64,000 nucleotides of DNA from CBDHFF01 sp965262395 (lineage in GTDB: Bacteria; Pseudomonadota; Alphaproteobacteria; Rickettsiales; Anaplasmataceae). Numbering within the stretch: the first letter of the stretch is position 1; each line of letters starts with the position of its first letter. Made by a program: the position numbers and the translations under genes. Shown here one piece after another: positions 26,846 to 34,934 of this stretch. Where the stretch lies: contig OZ253531.1 of the NCBI GenBank assembly GCA_965262395.1, positions 620,001-684,000 on the forward strand. Reading direction: 5' to 3'. A model generated the notes under the pieces. It was given only the letters and a program-made list of their open reading frames with translations. It was not told the DNA's origin and did no database searches.

Positions 26846-27676
26846 ATGTTCTCTTTTCCTAAGATAGTTGGAGTGCTTAATATTACCCCTGACTCTTTTT
26901 CTGATGGTGGTTTATATTTTAATAAAGATAATGCAATTGAACATGTTCGGATGCTAATATCGCAAGGTGCTGATGTAATTGATATAGGGGCAGAATCCAG
27001 AAAACCAGCAATAGCGGTAGAAAATAATGGGGTGGAAGTATCATCATTGATAACTGCTGATGAAGAATTATTGAGATTAGATAGTATTATTCCTGAAGTG
27101 GTTAGCATTGCCAAAGAATCTGGGGTTTCTGTGAGCATTGATACTAGGCATGTTGCAGTTGCTAGGTATGCAATTGATTGTGGGGTGGATACAGTTAATG
27201 ATGCTGGTAGTTTTAATGATAATGATATGATTGAGTTGGCTTCTAAAGCAGGGGTAAAGATAGTTCTAATGCATGCATTAGGTATACATGGAGATCATAC
27301 AAAGAATATTGTACCAGAAGATATAGATATTATTAGCCATTTAATAGATTGGTTTTCATTAAAAATCACCAAGCTAGTTGATTCAGGTATTAAAAGGTCA
27401 AACATCATTGTTGATGTTGGCATAGGATATGGAAAATCACAGAAGCATAATTGGGAGATATTACGTCGTATTGATAAATTGAAGGAGTTGGGTAATTTAT
27501 ATGTTGGTCATTCAAGGAAATCAATGTACGGCTTGATTGGTGTAAATGATAAATTGTCTAGGGATTTAGAGACATCATTTACTTCCCAGGTGATTGCATC
27601 CAGTGTTGATTATATTAGGGTGCATAATGTTGAATACCATAATAGACTAAGAAATTTTCTGAAATTCCTTTTTTAA
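26846..27676 (+). CDS. folP: dihydropteroate synthase
   Basis: Condenses the pterin pyrophosphate with p-aminobenzoate. TIM-barrel family motifs are present: GVLNITPDSFSDGG near the N-terminus, DIGAESRKP near residue 50, SIDTRH, DAGSF, GHSRKS and the terminal RVHNV. The 276-residue length is normal. The ESRKP reading replaces the more usual E-S-T/S-R-P spacing. It ends the TauE-folP run and is followed by a repeat array that starts 6 bp after its stop. Confidence 0.95.
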   Translation: MFSFPKIVGVLNITPDSFSDGGLYFNKDNAIEHVRMLISQGADVIDIGAESRKPAIAVENNGVEVSSLITADEELLRLDSIIPEVVSIAKESGVSVSIDTRHVAVARYAIDCGVDTVNDAGSFNDNDMIELASKAGVKIVLMHALGIHGDHTKNIVPEDIDIISHLIDWFSLKITKLVDSGIKRSNIIVDVGIGYGKSQKHNWEILRRIDKLKELGNLYVGHSRKSMYGLIGVNDKLSRDLETSFTSQVIASSVDYIRVHNVEYHNRLRNFLKFLF

Positions 27677-27682
27677 CTAACA

Positions 27683-28030
27683 TCTAATTAATTCTGATTA
27701 GGTGTGTTTTTGTGGTTAGTAAAAGTAACCAATAATGCAGCAGAGTTGCATATAACTCACTCAACTAATTTAATTATACAAACTTCCATATCTAATTAAT
27801 TCTGATTAGGTGTGGTTTCGTGGTTAGTAAAAGTAACCAATAATGCAGCAGAGTTGCATATAGCTCACTCAACTAATTTAATTATAATCTTGATATTACA
27901 AACTTCCATATCTAATTAATTCTGATTAGGTGTAGTTTTGTGGTTAGTAAAAGTAACCAATAATGCAGCAGAGTTGCATATAGCTCACTCAACTAATTTA
28001 ATTATAATCTTGATATTACAAACTTTAACT
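27683..28030. repeat. ~110-120-bp tandem repeat with hairpin, three copies
   Basis: Copies start near 27683, 27791 and 27911. Each holds the inverted repeat TGGTTA-7 nt-TAACCA. The first copy lacks a 12-bp segment present in the other two. It lies between folP and the convergent tRNA-Asp gene. Confidence 0.92.
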
Positions 28031-28036
28031 TATACA

Positions 28037-28113
28037 TGGCGAGAGTGACGAGACTTGAACTCGTGACCCCTGGCGTGACAGGCCAGTGCTCTAACCAGCT
28101 GAGCTACACCCCC
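28037..28113 (-). tRNA. tRNA-Asp (GTC)
   Basis: The 77-nt minus-strand sequence begins GGGGGTGTAGCTCAGCTGG and ends in an encoded CCA. The acceptor stem pairs with two G-T wobbles, the D arm (AGCTCAGCTGGTTAGAGCA, standard), the T arm with GGTTCAAGTC-like loop, and the anticodon loop CTGTCAC with anticodon GTC are all visible. Confidence 0.95.
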
Positions 28114-28153
28114 CTGCATCACAATGACACTAAGAAGAACCACGTATTGGAAT

Positions 28154-28182
28154 AACGTACTATAAGGTATGCAATCTGTCAA
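28154..28182 (-). promoter_or_regulatory. predicted promoter of tRNA-Asp
   Basis: On the minus strand a perfect TTGACA (28182-28177) and TACGTT (28159-28154) are separated by 17 nt, about 40 bp before the mature 5' end. Confidence 0.5.
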
Positions 28183-28251
28183 ATATTTTTTCTTTAATCT
28201 GCACTATGTGTTACAATTATGTTAATATTATGTATAGTTTTTAGTTAATGT

Positions 28252-29076
28252 ATGAAAAAATTTAACTTGCACTTAGTGTCTGATTCTACGTGTGATACTT
28301 TATTATCTATGTCTAGATCATCCGTTTCTCATTTTGAGGGGATAAAATCAGAAGAATTTATGTGGGCCTTTGTTAGAAGCATCGCTCAAGTGGATGAAAT
28401 AATATCAGAAGCTAAAGATAATGAAAATTCATTTATAATGTATACTTTGGTTTCTAGTGAGATCAGGCAATATCTAAAAAAATGTTGTTATGACAATAAT
28501 ATACCTATTGTTGCACCGCTTTCTTCCGTAATAAAAAGATTATCTAATTTCCTTGGAATAGATCCACATGGCGTTCCTGGGAGGCATCATATGATGACTA
28601 ATGATTATTTCGAGCGTATTGAGATCATGAATTATACCTTATCCCATGATGATGGGCAAAATCTGCATGATGTAGATGCAGCCGATATAATTCTTATTGG
28701 AATTTCTCGTTCATCAAAAACACCTTTGAGTATTTATTTAGCGAATAGGGGTTATCGGGTTTCCAATATTCCTTTTGTTCCAGAGGTGGAATTCCCAATT
28801 GATATGAAATCTTTAAGCAAAGGGCAATTTATAATTGGGTTAGAGATGGATGCAGATAGATTGGTTCAGGTAAGAAAGAACCGTTTTAACTGTGTTGGTG
28901 CGGAGGATTATGGGGGTAATTATACAGATCTCATTAATATTGAGAATGAAATTGCTTTAGCAAGAAAGTTTTTCCTAAAACATAATATACGAACATTCAA
29001 TGTAACAAAACACTCTGTTGAAGAAACAGCAACGATGATTATTCAGCTTTACCTCAATCAATACAAAAAATCCTAG
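28252..29076 (+). CDS. ppsR: PPDK/PEP synthase regulatory kinase-pyrophosphorylase
   Basis: DUF299 family enzyme that inactivates pyruvate phosphate dikinase by ADP-dependent phosphorylation and reactivates it by phosphorolysis. The 274-residue protein has the N-terminal HLVSDSTCDT, the MTNDYFERIEIMNYTLSHDDG segment and the P-loop-like ILIGISRSSKTPLSIYLANRG near residue 145. Its presence predicts a pyruvate phosphate dikinase elsewhere in the genome, as in other Rickettsiales. The last codons are duplicated downstream. Confidence 0.93.
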   Translation: MKKFNLHLVSDSTCDTLLSMSRSSVSHFEGIKSEEFMWAFVRSIAQVDEIISEAKDNENSFIMYTLVSSEIRQYLKKCCYDNNIPIVAPLSSVIKRLSNFLGIDPHGVPGRHHMMTNDYFERIEIMNYTLSHDDGQNLHDVDAADIILIGISRSSKTPLSIYLANRGYRVSNIPFVPEVEFPIDMKSLSKGQFIIGLEMDADRLVQVRKNRFNCVGAEDYGGNYTDLINIENEIALARKFFLKHNIRTFNVTKHSVEETATMIIQLYLNQYKKS

Positions 29077-29215
29077 TTTGTAGAGTTTAAAATATAAAGA
29101 AGAGGATATGTTTGTATTTGGTGAATTATCTTTATCTCAATCAATACAAAGGTTCTAGTTTGTAGAGTTTAAAATATAGAGAAGAGGATATGTTTTTATT
29201 TGGTGAATTATCTTT
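29044..29215. repeat. ~89-bp two-copy repeat of the ppsR 3' end
   Basis: The first copy includes the last ppsR codons (encoding LNQYKKS) and the stop; the second starts near 29133 and carries a small change that removes the open frame. It sits between convergent ppsR and fliP. Confidence 0.9.
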
Positions 29216-29267
29216 TGTAGTCATGGGCAGGTAGGAAGTAGTACAGAATATTTTATGTCTGTTTCTT

Positions 29268-30014
29268 TTATATAAAACTCTTTATCAAGCTCTCTGATAT
29301 TAGTGTCCATCCATCAATTAATACAAAGAATACTATTTTAAAAGGCAGTGATATAATAACAGGTGGTAACATCATCATACCCATTGTCATTAATGTTGAT
29401 GCAACCAAGAGATCTATAATCAAGAATGGGATAAAGATTACAAAACCTATTTCAAATGCACGTTTCAATTCACTTACCATGAACGCTGGAATTAGTATGC
29501 GAAAAGGAATATCGTCAGGAGTTTCTACTGCTTGTATTCTTGCTATATCAAAAAATGATTCTAGATCATGTCGATTGGTCTGTTTCAACATAAATATATG
29601 AAAGGGACGGAATGTTTTTGTTATTGCTTCCTCTTCTTCAATCTGTTCATTTATATATGGTTTCACACCTTCAGTATATGATTCTTCTAATGTGGGCATC
29701 ATGACAAATAGAGTTAGAAACATCGCTAAACTTATAATAACCATATTAGGGGGGGTTTGTTGTAATCCCATGGCATTTCTTATAAAAGATAAAACTACAA
29801 CTATTCGTGTAAAGGAAGTAATCATTATTAAGATAGAAGGTGCTAAACTTAGCACGGTTACTAGTGCCATAAGCTGAATAATTTTGTTTGTAGTAGAGCC
29901 AGAGAGAGAGTCTGGTATGCTGAGAGATATGGAGTCGCTAGCCTGCAACATCTCTGGTTCGTAAACAGAAATAATGAACATTAAAACTAGTATTAATATA
30001 TTTTTATAGTTCAT
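29268..30014 (-). CDS. fliP: flagellar type III export gate protein FliP
   Basis: Core pore subunit of the flagellar export apparatus (FliP5-FliQ4-FliR1) in the inner membrane. The 248-residue protein has a signal peptide, four membrane segments, the conserved ITSFTRIVVVLSFIRNAMGLQ region, PFHIFMLKQT and the C-terminal LMTMGMMMLPPVIISLPFKI. It reads as intact. fliO lies upstream on the same strand with a 280-bp repeat-filled gap. Flagellar genes are uncommon in Rickettsiales but known in Midichloria and some aquatic lineages. Confidence 0.96.
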   Translation of the reverse strand: MNYKNILILVLMFIISVYEPEMLQASDSISLSIPDSLSGSTTNKIIQLMALVTVLSLAPSILIMITSFTRIVVVLSFIRNAMGLQQTPPNMVIISLAMFLTLFVMMPTLEESYTEGVKPYINEQIEEEEAITKTFRPFHIFMLKQTNRHDLESFFDIARIQAVETPDDIPFRILIPAFMVSELKRAFEIGFVIFIPFLIIDLLVASTLMTMGMMMLPPVIISLPFKIVFFVLIDGWTLISESLIKSFI

Positions 30015-30052
30015 TGATTAATTAACATTCTGTTGATAGCAAAGCATATTGG

Positions 30053-30312
30053 CAAATAAAATAATTGTCAATTATTTGTTCAGAGTTACTGGAATTTATA
30101 TGGATGTATAATAATTCAACTATCCTTGGTATTATTAATATTTGAGCAAATAATTGTCAATTATTTGTTCAGAGTTACTGGAATTTATATGGATGTATAA
30201 TAATTCAACTATCCTTGGTATTATTAATATTTGAGCAAATAATTGTCAATTATTTGTTCAGAGTTACTGGAATTTATATGGATGTATAATAATTCAACTA
30301 TCCTTGGTATTA
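30053..30312. repeat. ~90-bp tandem repeat of the fliO 3' end with 21-bp palindrome, three copies
   Basis: Copies begin near 30053, 30144 and 30234. The third ends inside fliO, so each contains the fliO terminal codons (NNTKDS) and stop. Two copies carry the perfect inverted repeat CAAATAATTG-T-CAATTATTTG; the copy nearest fliP is interrupted by an insertion. Confidence 0.92.
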
Positions 30313-30572
30313 TTAACTTCTGAATGAAAAGTATCTAGTAATAAATTACTATTTTCTCCAGACATAATCAAATATTCCATATCTTTATGTGAAATAGATA
30401 GTATTTTACGCTGATTATCTATTACTATAGAGTCCAATATTTTTATATTATTTGAGTGTGACATCTTTTTATATAGACTATTTTTAAACGATTTTAAAAA
30501 GAAAGAAGCCAATAATATTAGAAAAATAACTAAGATTAAGGCTAAAGTGACTTGTAAGTATTCAATTTCCAT
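30294..30572 (-). CDS. fliO: flagellar biosynthesis protein FliO
   Basis: Small membrane chaperone for FliP assembly. The 92-residue protein has an N-terminal membrane segment (VTLALILVIFLILLASFFL) and a short cytoplasmic domain with the family pattern IKILDSIVIDNQRKILSISH...YLIMSGENSNLLL. Length, pattern and position before fliP support the call. Its ATG directly follows the stop of the 186-aa gene, implying translational coupling. Confidence 0.8.
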   Translation of the reverse strand: MEIEYLQVTLALILVIFLILLASFFLKSFKNSLYKKMSHSNNIKILDSIVIDNQRKILSISHKDMEYLIMSGENSNLLLDTFHSEVNNTKDS

Positions 30573-31133
30573 CTAATTGCTATCTTCTATTGTGCTTTGT
30601 TTTGCACCACGGCTATTATTGTAAGCAGAATATTGTTTGGTTTTTGCATATGAATTTAGAGCCTTTTCTTTATCAACAGTAGAAATCATCTCTCTTTGAA
30701 TTCTTTCTCTCTCCTCTTTAAAGTTCTGTATTATTGTATCCATGCCATTCCCTATATTGGATAGTCTATTAGCAAAACTTTGTGCAGTTGATTGATCAAT
30801 TCTAGTCAGAAGATCTTTACATATTTCTGATATAAGGATATTTAGTCCATATATGTTCTCAACTTTTAGATCAGTTTTTGATTCAATAAACATTTTAATT
30901 ATCCGGTCAACACCATCTATGCTTTTATTAACCATTGCTTCTGTTACTTGATTTTGCTTTCCATATTCTTTAATTTTCTCACGTACATTCTGAATATATT
31001 GTTGTAGATTCATAACTTGATCGTTATCTTCTTCTAATAAAGAAGGATCGTTATCTAGAGGGTTTGACTCACTAGTTGATAGGTTATTATCTTCTGATAT
31101 TTCATTATATAGAATTTGCATATTGTTAACCAT
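30573..31133 (-). CDS. unknown protein encoded in the fliO-fliP operon
   Basis: No family is recognised. 186 residues, acidic at the N-terminus (about 1-40), then helical and charged with no signal peptide or membrane segment. It ends exactly where fliO begins, so it belongs to the same transcript and may be a lineage-specific flagellar or export-related protein; that is inferred from context. The start ATG has GGAAT-type weak ribosome site; a second ATG lies four codons on. Confidence 0.7.
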   Translation of the reverse strand: MVNNMQILYNEISEDNNLSTSESNPLDNDPSLLEEDNDQVMNLQQYIQNVREKIKEYGKQNQVTEAMVNKSIDGVDRIIKMFIESKTDLKVENIYGLNILISEICKDLLTRIDQSTAQSFANRLSNIGNGMDTIIQNFKEERERIQREMISTVDKEKALNSYAKTKQYSAYNNSRGAKQSTIEDSN

Positions 31134-31187
31134 ATTCCACTACTATGCAGAATATAATATATCTTTGCTAATATGGTCAATACATAA

Positions 31188-31216
31188 TTGACACTATGAC
31201 AGAACTTTATTAGTAT
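31188..31216 (+). promoter_or_regulatory. predicted sigma70 promoter for the cytochrome c gene
   Basis: A perfect TTGACA and TAGTAT are 17 nt apart, about 34 bp before the ATG. Confidence 0.5.
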
Positions 31217-31249
31217 GTATTTATACCTGTAACAGCATGGACTGTAGCT

Positions 31250-31792
31250 ATGGATGGTTTAGAGTGGAATAAATTTGGTGCGTCTGTATTAATAGCTGCG
31301 CTTATCGCTGTGGTTGTGAGTACTGTGGTTGATGCTATATATTACCCTAGTTTCCCTGAGCGGAATGGTTACGAGATTGAAGTAACAGAAGATTCTGGTT
31401 CTGGAAAAGTTGTTGCTGAGGAAAAACCAATAGAAATAAAGGCACTGTTTACGGCTGCCTCTCTTGAGAGTGGTAGAAAGATATTTAGTCAAAAATGTAC
31501 TGTATGCCATACAATAGATAAGGGTGGTGCAAGTAAAACAGGTCCTAATCTTTGGGGTGTGCTTGGTACAAAGAAAACATCTAATAGTACTTTTAGCAAA
31601 TATTCCAAAGCTCTGAAGAGCAAAGAAGGAGATTGGGATTATGAATCTATATTTGCATTTTTACACAAACCCAAAAAATATGCAAAGGGAACAATTATGT
31701 CTTTTGTTGGGTTAAAAAAGCATGAGCAAGTTGCTGATGTTGTGAAATATTTACAATCTCAAGCAGATAAAAAATACCACGATCCCAAATAA
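31250..31792 (+). CDS. membrane-anchored class I cytochrome c (CycM-like)
   Basis: Electron carrier between the bc1 complex and cytochrome oxidase at the periplasmic face. The 180-residue protein has an N-terminal membrane anchor (about 10-32), a linker, then a cytochrome c domain with CTVCH near residue 83-87, KTGPNLWGVLG, and the distal Met ligand region GTIMSFVGLK. This is the standard soluble-domain-plus-anchor arrangement of alphaproteobacterial CycM. A repeat array follows 70 bp after the stop. Confidence 0.92.
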   Translation: MDGLEWNKFGASVLIAALIAVVVSTVVDAIYYPSFPERNGYEIEVTEDSGSGKVVAEEKPIEIKALFTAASLESGRKIFSQKCTVCHTIDKGGASKTGPNLWGVLGTKKTSNSTFSKYSKALKSKEGDWDYESIFAFLHKPKKYAKGTIMSFVGLKKHEQVADVVKYLQSQADKKYHDPK

Positions 31793-31863
31793 TTCATTTA
31801 AGTCTGTTGATTGTTTTTCAGAAATAGGCATGTTTTTATGAATGAGATGAAATATTTTTATAA

Positions 31864-32247
31864 CTCATGTCGCACAAGGTTCTTATTTTGCGTTGTTCAT
31901 GAATTATCTTATAGGATGTGCATAATACTCATGTCGCACAAGGTTCTTATTTTATGTTGATAGTGAATTATCTTATAGGATGTGCGTAATACTCATGTCG
32001 CACAAGGTTCTTATTTTATGTTGATAGTGAATTATCTTATAGGATGTGCATAATACTCATGTCGCACAAGGTTCTTATTTTACGTTGATAATGAATTATC
32101 TTATAGGATGTGCGTAATACTCATGTCGCACAAGGTTCTTATTTTATGTTGATAGTGAATTATCTTATAGGATGTGCATAATACTCATGTCGCACAAGGT
32201 TCTTATTTTATGTTGATAGTGAATTATCTTATAGGATGTGCGTAATA
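31864..32247. repeat. 63-bp tandem repeat, six copies
   Basis: Copies begin near 31864, 31929, 31992, 32055, 32118 and 32181 and are over 95% identical. Two alternating versions differ at GTGCATAAT versus GTGCGTAAT; the second completes an inverted repeat TGTGCG/CGCACA around the unit junction. It occupies the gap between the cytochrome gene and the decayed accessory gene; 32248-32400 shows nothing. Confidence 0.95.
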
Positions 32248-32400
32248 TGTTGTCCTTGTGGATATAATGTGGTCAATATTATAACTACTTAGAGTATATT
32301 TTCTGTAATCAAAGAACAATAAATAAAATCACTGTGTGTTGATCTAAGATAAGATTCTGCGTAGAATGTAAAATAAATAATTTTATATTTAAGTTGCTGG

Positions 32401-32989
32401 TTAGGCATCAAAGCTCATTATATCTTGCAAGGGTGTAAGATATAATGGACTCACTGAATATCTAAATAAAATTAGATATAATACTATAAAATAGTACCAC
32501 AAGAAGTACCACAAGAAGGGCGGTAAGACATCTTCTTTTTCTTCTTCTGGATGATTCTTTTTAAATAATGCTTCAGCGCTAACGAGTTCCAAGAGGCTGC
32601 AATGATCTCCAGGGGATCGTAAGTCTGTCAAAAGGCCAATTTAATTGATGCTTAGTTGCAATAAAGATGGGTTTCCCTTCTCCCAGCAGTTCTAGCTTTG
32701 GTGTTTTTCTGCCTAATTCCTTGTCGCGTTCTGAGCGTGCCTTCTGGAAGGCTGCATTGCGTTCCAAGTAGGCCTCGAAGTCCCCATTGCGTTCCAAATA
32801 TTCCCTGAAACCCCCAGTGTTTTCCAAGTCTGTCTCGAATTCCGAATTCCGTAAGGCATATTTATCGATATCTCCACCGTATTCCACGTATGCCTCGAAA
32901 TTCCTCTATTGTTCTTGAAAGCTAAAGCTTGAGTAGCCCTCTCCTGCAGCATTTTCAGCCATAGCTAATCTTTTTGTATTTTCAGCCAT
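32401..32989 (-). pseudogene. decayed accessory gene with decapeptide repeats
   Basis: An ATG at 32989 with an AAAGGA ribosome site opens MAENTKRLAMAENAAGEGYS and reaches a TAG at codon 28. The same frame continues without a break for about 110 codons (RNFEAYVEYGG...), ending near 32579. The last part, a separate frame from about 32640 to 32401, encodes an acidic segment and a hydrophobic probable membrane segment (FLWYFLWYYFIVLYLILF). The middle has six 10-residue units of the form FExYLERNxx. One amber codon and one frameshift therefore separate three parts of one gene of about 195 codons. No family is recognised. Amber readthrough plus frameshifting is possible but less likely than decay. 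Confidence 0.6.
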
Positions 32990-33160
32990 AACTAATTCCT
33001 TTAAGTTGATATGTTAATATATTAGCATATTTTGAAATTATGTCAAAAATAAGGAGAAATTCATTGCTCATGATGCTCTGATTTAACTGCAGAAATATTA
33101 GTGACGATAGCATAGTAATGCATTGCAGCTAGAAAAAAGATAAGAATAAAAAATCTTTGT

Positions 33161-34705
33161 TTATACTTCTGTTCCATTAGTCATAGACGAGCCAACTTGC
33201 ATTTGAGGTTCTTCATAAATTACTAATTGTGCAGTGGTTTCACTAGTAGATCCTTCCAGACTATGTTGTGGCTCTATCTTGTAATGTTTAAGTTGTACAA
33301 TAATCTCATAGAGATATCGATCAATACCAGTAATATCAGGGTTAAGTGCTGCTGGAGTATCTGGTGATAGGTCAGATGGATGATCTTGATTGAATTTTCG
33401 TATAGCGCCTGCCAATAGTAATGATATATATCTTTGATTAGCTTTGACTATATTCAATATATCGGTTTCACCGATTATAGGAAGTACTTCTTTTTGAAGA
33501 TCGCTCAAGTTAATATCTTTGGGGGTATTAACTGAAAGTTCATCTGTTAGTCTCCTTGTTAAGGCGTCTTTTATTAGATATCGCAGGCAACCTTGTAGAC
33601 CAGTATATTTTTTTTCTGTAGAAGTGTTGATTCCATTGAGCCAATTAACAAGGTGATTGAACTGGTTTTTTTCTTTACTTGTATCGTCGATAATTGCTTC
33701 GATTAGTTCCATTATAATCATAGATATAGTGCTTATAACGTGAGGGTCTTCGGATAAGAAAGTCATTCTGTCGCTTGCAGTAATTTTCATGCTTATTATT
33801 AAACATTTTAGTATTTCTGTATCAGTCATTAGATCATGAAGTTCAGATCTACAATCCTTTAATTGTGCTCTGATGGAGTTCACAGCTTGTACTATCTGCA
33901 TGCAGTATTCTAAGAAACATCCATCTAAGTTGAATATTTGATCTTCTGATGTACACTCAAATAACTTTTCTATGAACTTATTTTCACTAGATGCCGTGCA
34001 TGATACTAGTCCTCGTAGTTGATTTCTATTATTCAGGTAAAGTAATTCATAAAAGAGTGAGTAATCTGATTCATTATTAATTCCTATTGTTTTAAAAAAT
34101 TCTTTCTCTAGGTTGCTTTCTTCCAGGGTGATAGTATCACTGGAGAGATATATTCTTATATTGTTCCAGAGTGAAAATTGGTCTTGACTCTTTATTGATG
34201 CTACAGAATTCTTCGCGCTCATCATCAGGCAAAATAATCGCATTATCTTTGGAGACGTTGTTAAATAAGCTAAGAAATTATTATACGTTTCATTGTTTGT
34301 CTTAATAATTTCTTGCGTCATACGGAATAAACTCTTTTCACTGCACTTGGAACTATTGAAATATAATTCAACAATTGAACCAATAAATGATGTTCGGGCA
34401 TTTGGATCTGCTGAATGTGCTTGCAGGTTTGTTTCCATACTTTTGTAACATGACATTAGATAGTTTATGTCTTGATCAATTGTTGCAAAAATTGATCGTA
34501 GATCTTGTGGTGAGTTTGTGGAGGTTGCCTTTATTTCTTCCTGTAAGGCAAGTTTTAATTGACGCATAAATCTATGGAGTACCTCTTGGTAATAAGAAGC
34601 ATTTAGATGATGTATTGCAGCTGTTGCAGTTACATACAGGCCAGCGAGAGCTGTAGTATACATTATTACTTTCTTAGTTGTTTCATTTCTTATTATTGAT
34701 TCCAT
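33161..34705 (-). CDS. hypothetical accessory protein with N-terminal membrane segment
   Basis: No family is recognised. 514 residues from ATG 34705, which has AGAAGGAAT as a good ribosome site; an upstream extension to 34780 is not needed. A probable membrane segment lies near residues 15-35 (VIMYTTALAGLYVTATAAI). The rest is helical with clustered acidic and basic residues, ending in a Ser/Thr/Glu-rich tail. It pairs with the decayed gene downstream as a second accessory block on the minus strand, between the cytochrome c gene and lpdA. Possible secreted or surface protein; unproven. Confidence 0.65.
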   Translation of the reverse strand: MESIIRNETTKKVIMYTTALAGLYVTATAAIHHLNASYYQEVLHRFMRQLKLALQEEIKATSTNSPQDLRSIFATIDQDINYLMSCYKSMETNLQAHSADPNARTSFIGSIVELYFNSSKCSEKSLFRMTQEIIKTNNETYNNFLAYLTTSPKIMRLFCLMMSAKNSVASIKSQDQFSLWNNIRIYLSSDTITLEESNLEKEFFKTIGINNESDYSLFYELLYLNNRNQLRGLVSCTASSENKFIEKLFECTSEDQIFNLDGCFLEYCMQIVQAVNSIRAQLKDCRSELHDLMTDTEILKCLIISMKITASDRMTFLSEDPHVISTISMIIMELIEAIIDDTSKEKNQFNHLVNWLNGINTSTEKKYTGLQGCLRYLIKDALTRRLTDELSVNTPKDINLSDLQKEVLPIIGETDILNIVKANQRYISLLLAGAIRKFNQDHPSDLSPDTPAALNPDITGIDRYLYEIIVQLKHYKIEPQHSLEGSTSETTAQLVIYEEPQMQVGSSMTNGTEV

Positions 34706-34934
34706 ATTTCTATTCCTTCTAATTGGACTAATTGGAAAATTTCTTTCCGATGATATAATAATTATATGAGATAATATCAAGCATTTGATATATTTATATT
34801 AATATTAAATATTAATATATTATTAATATTGTTTGTTTTAGTATGATATTTTGTAATTATTAATGATCTTGAATTAGTAAGATGTTTGTGATAATTGTAT
34901 GCCTATCAGATTTTAGCGCAGGGGATTAATATCT

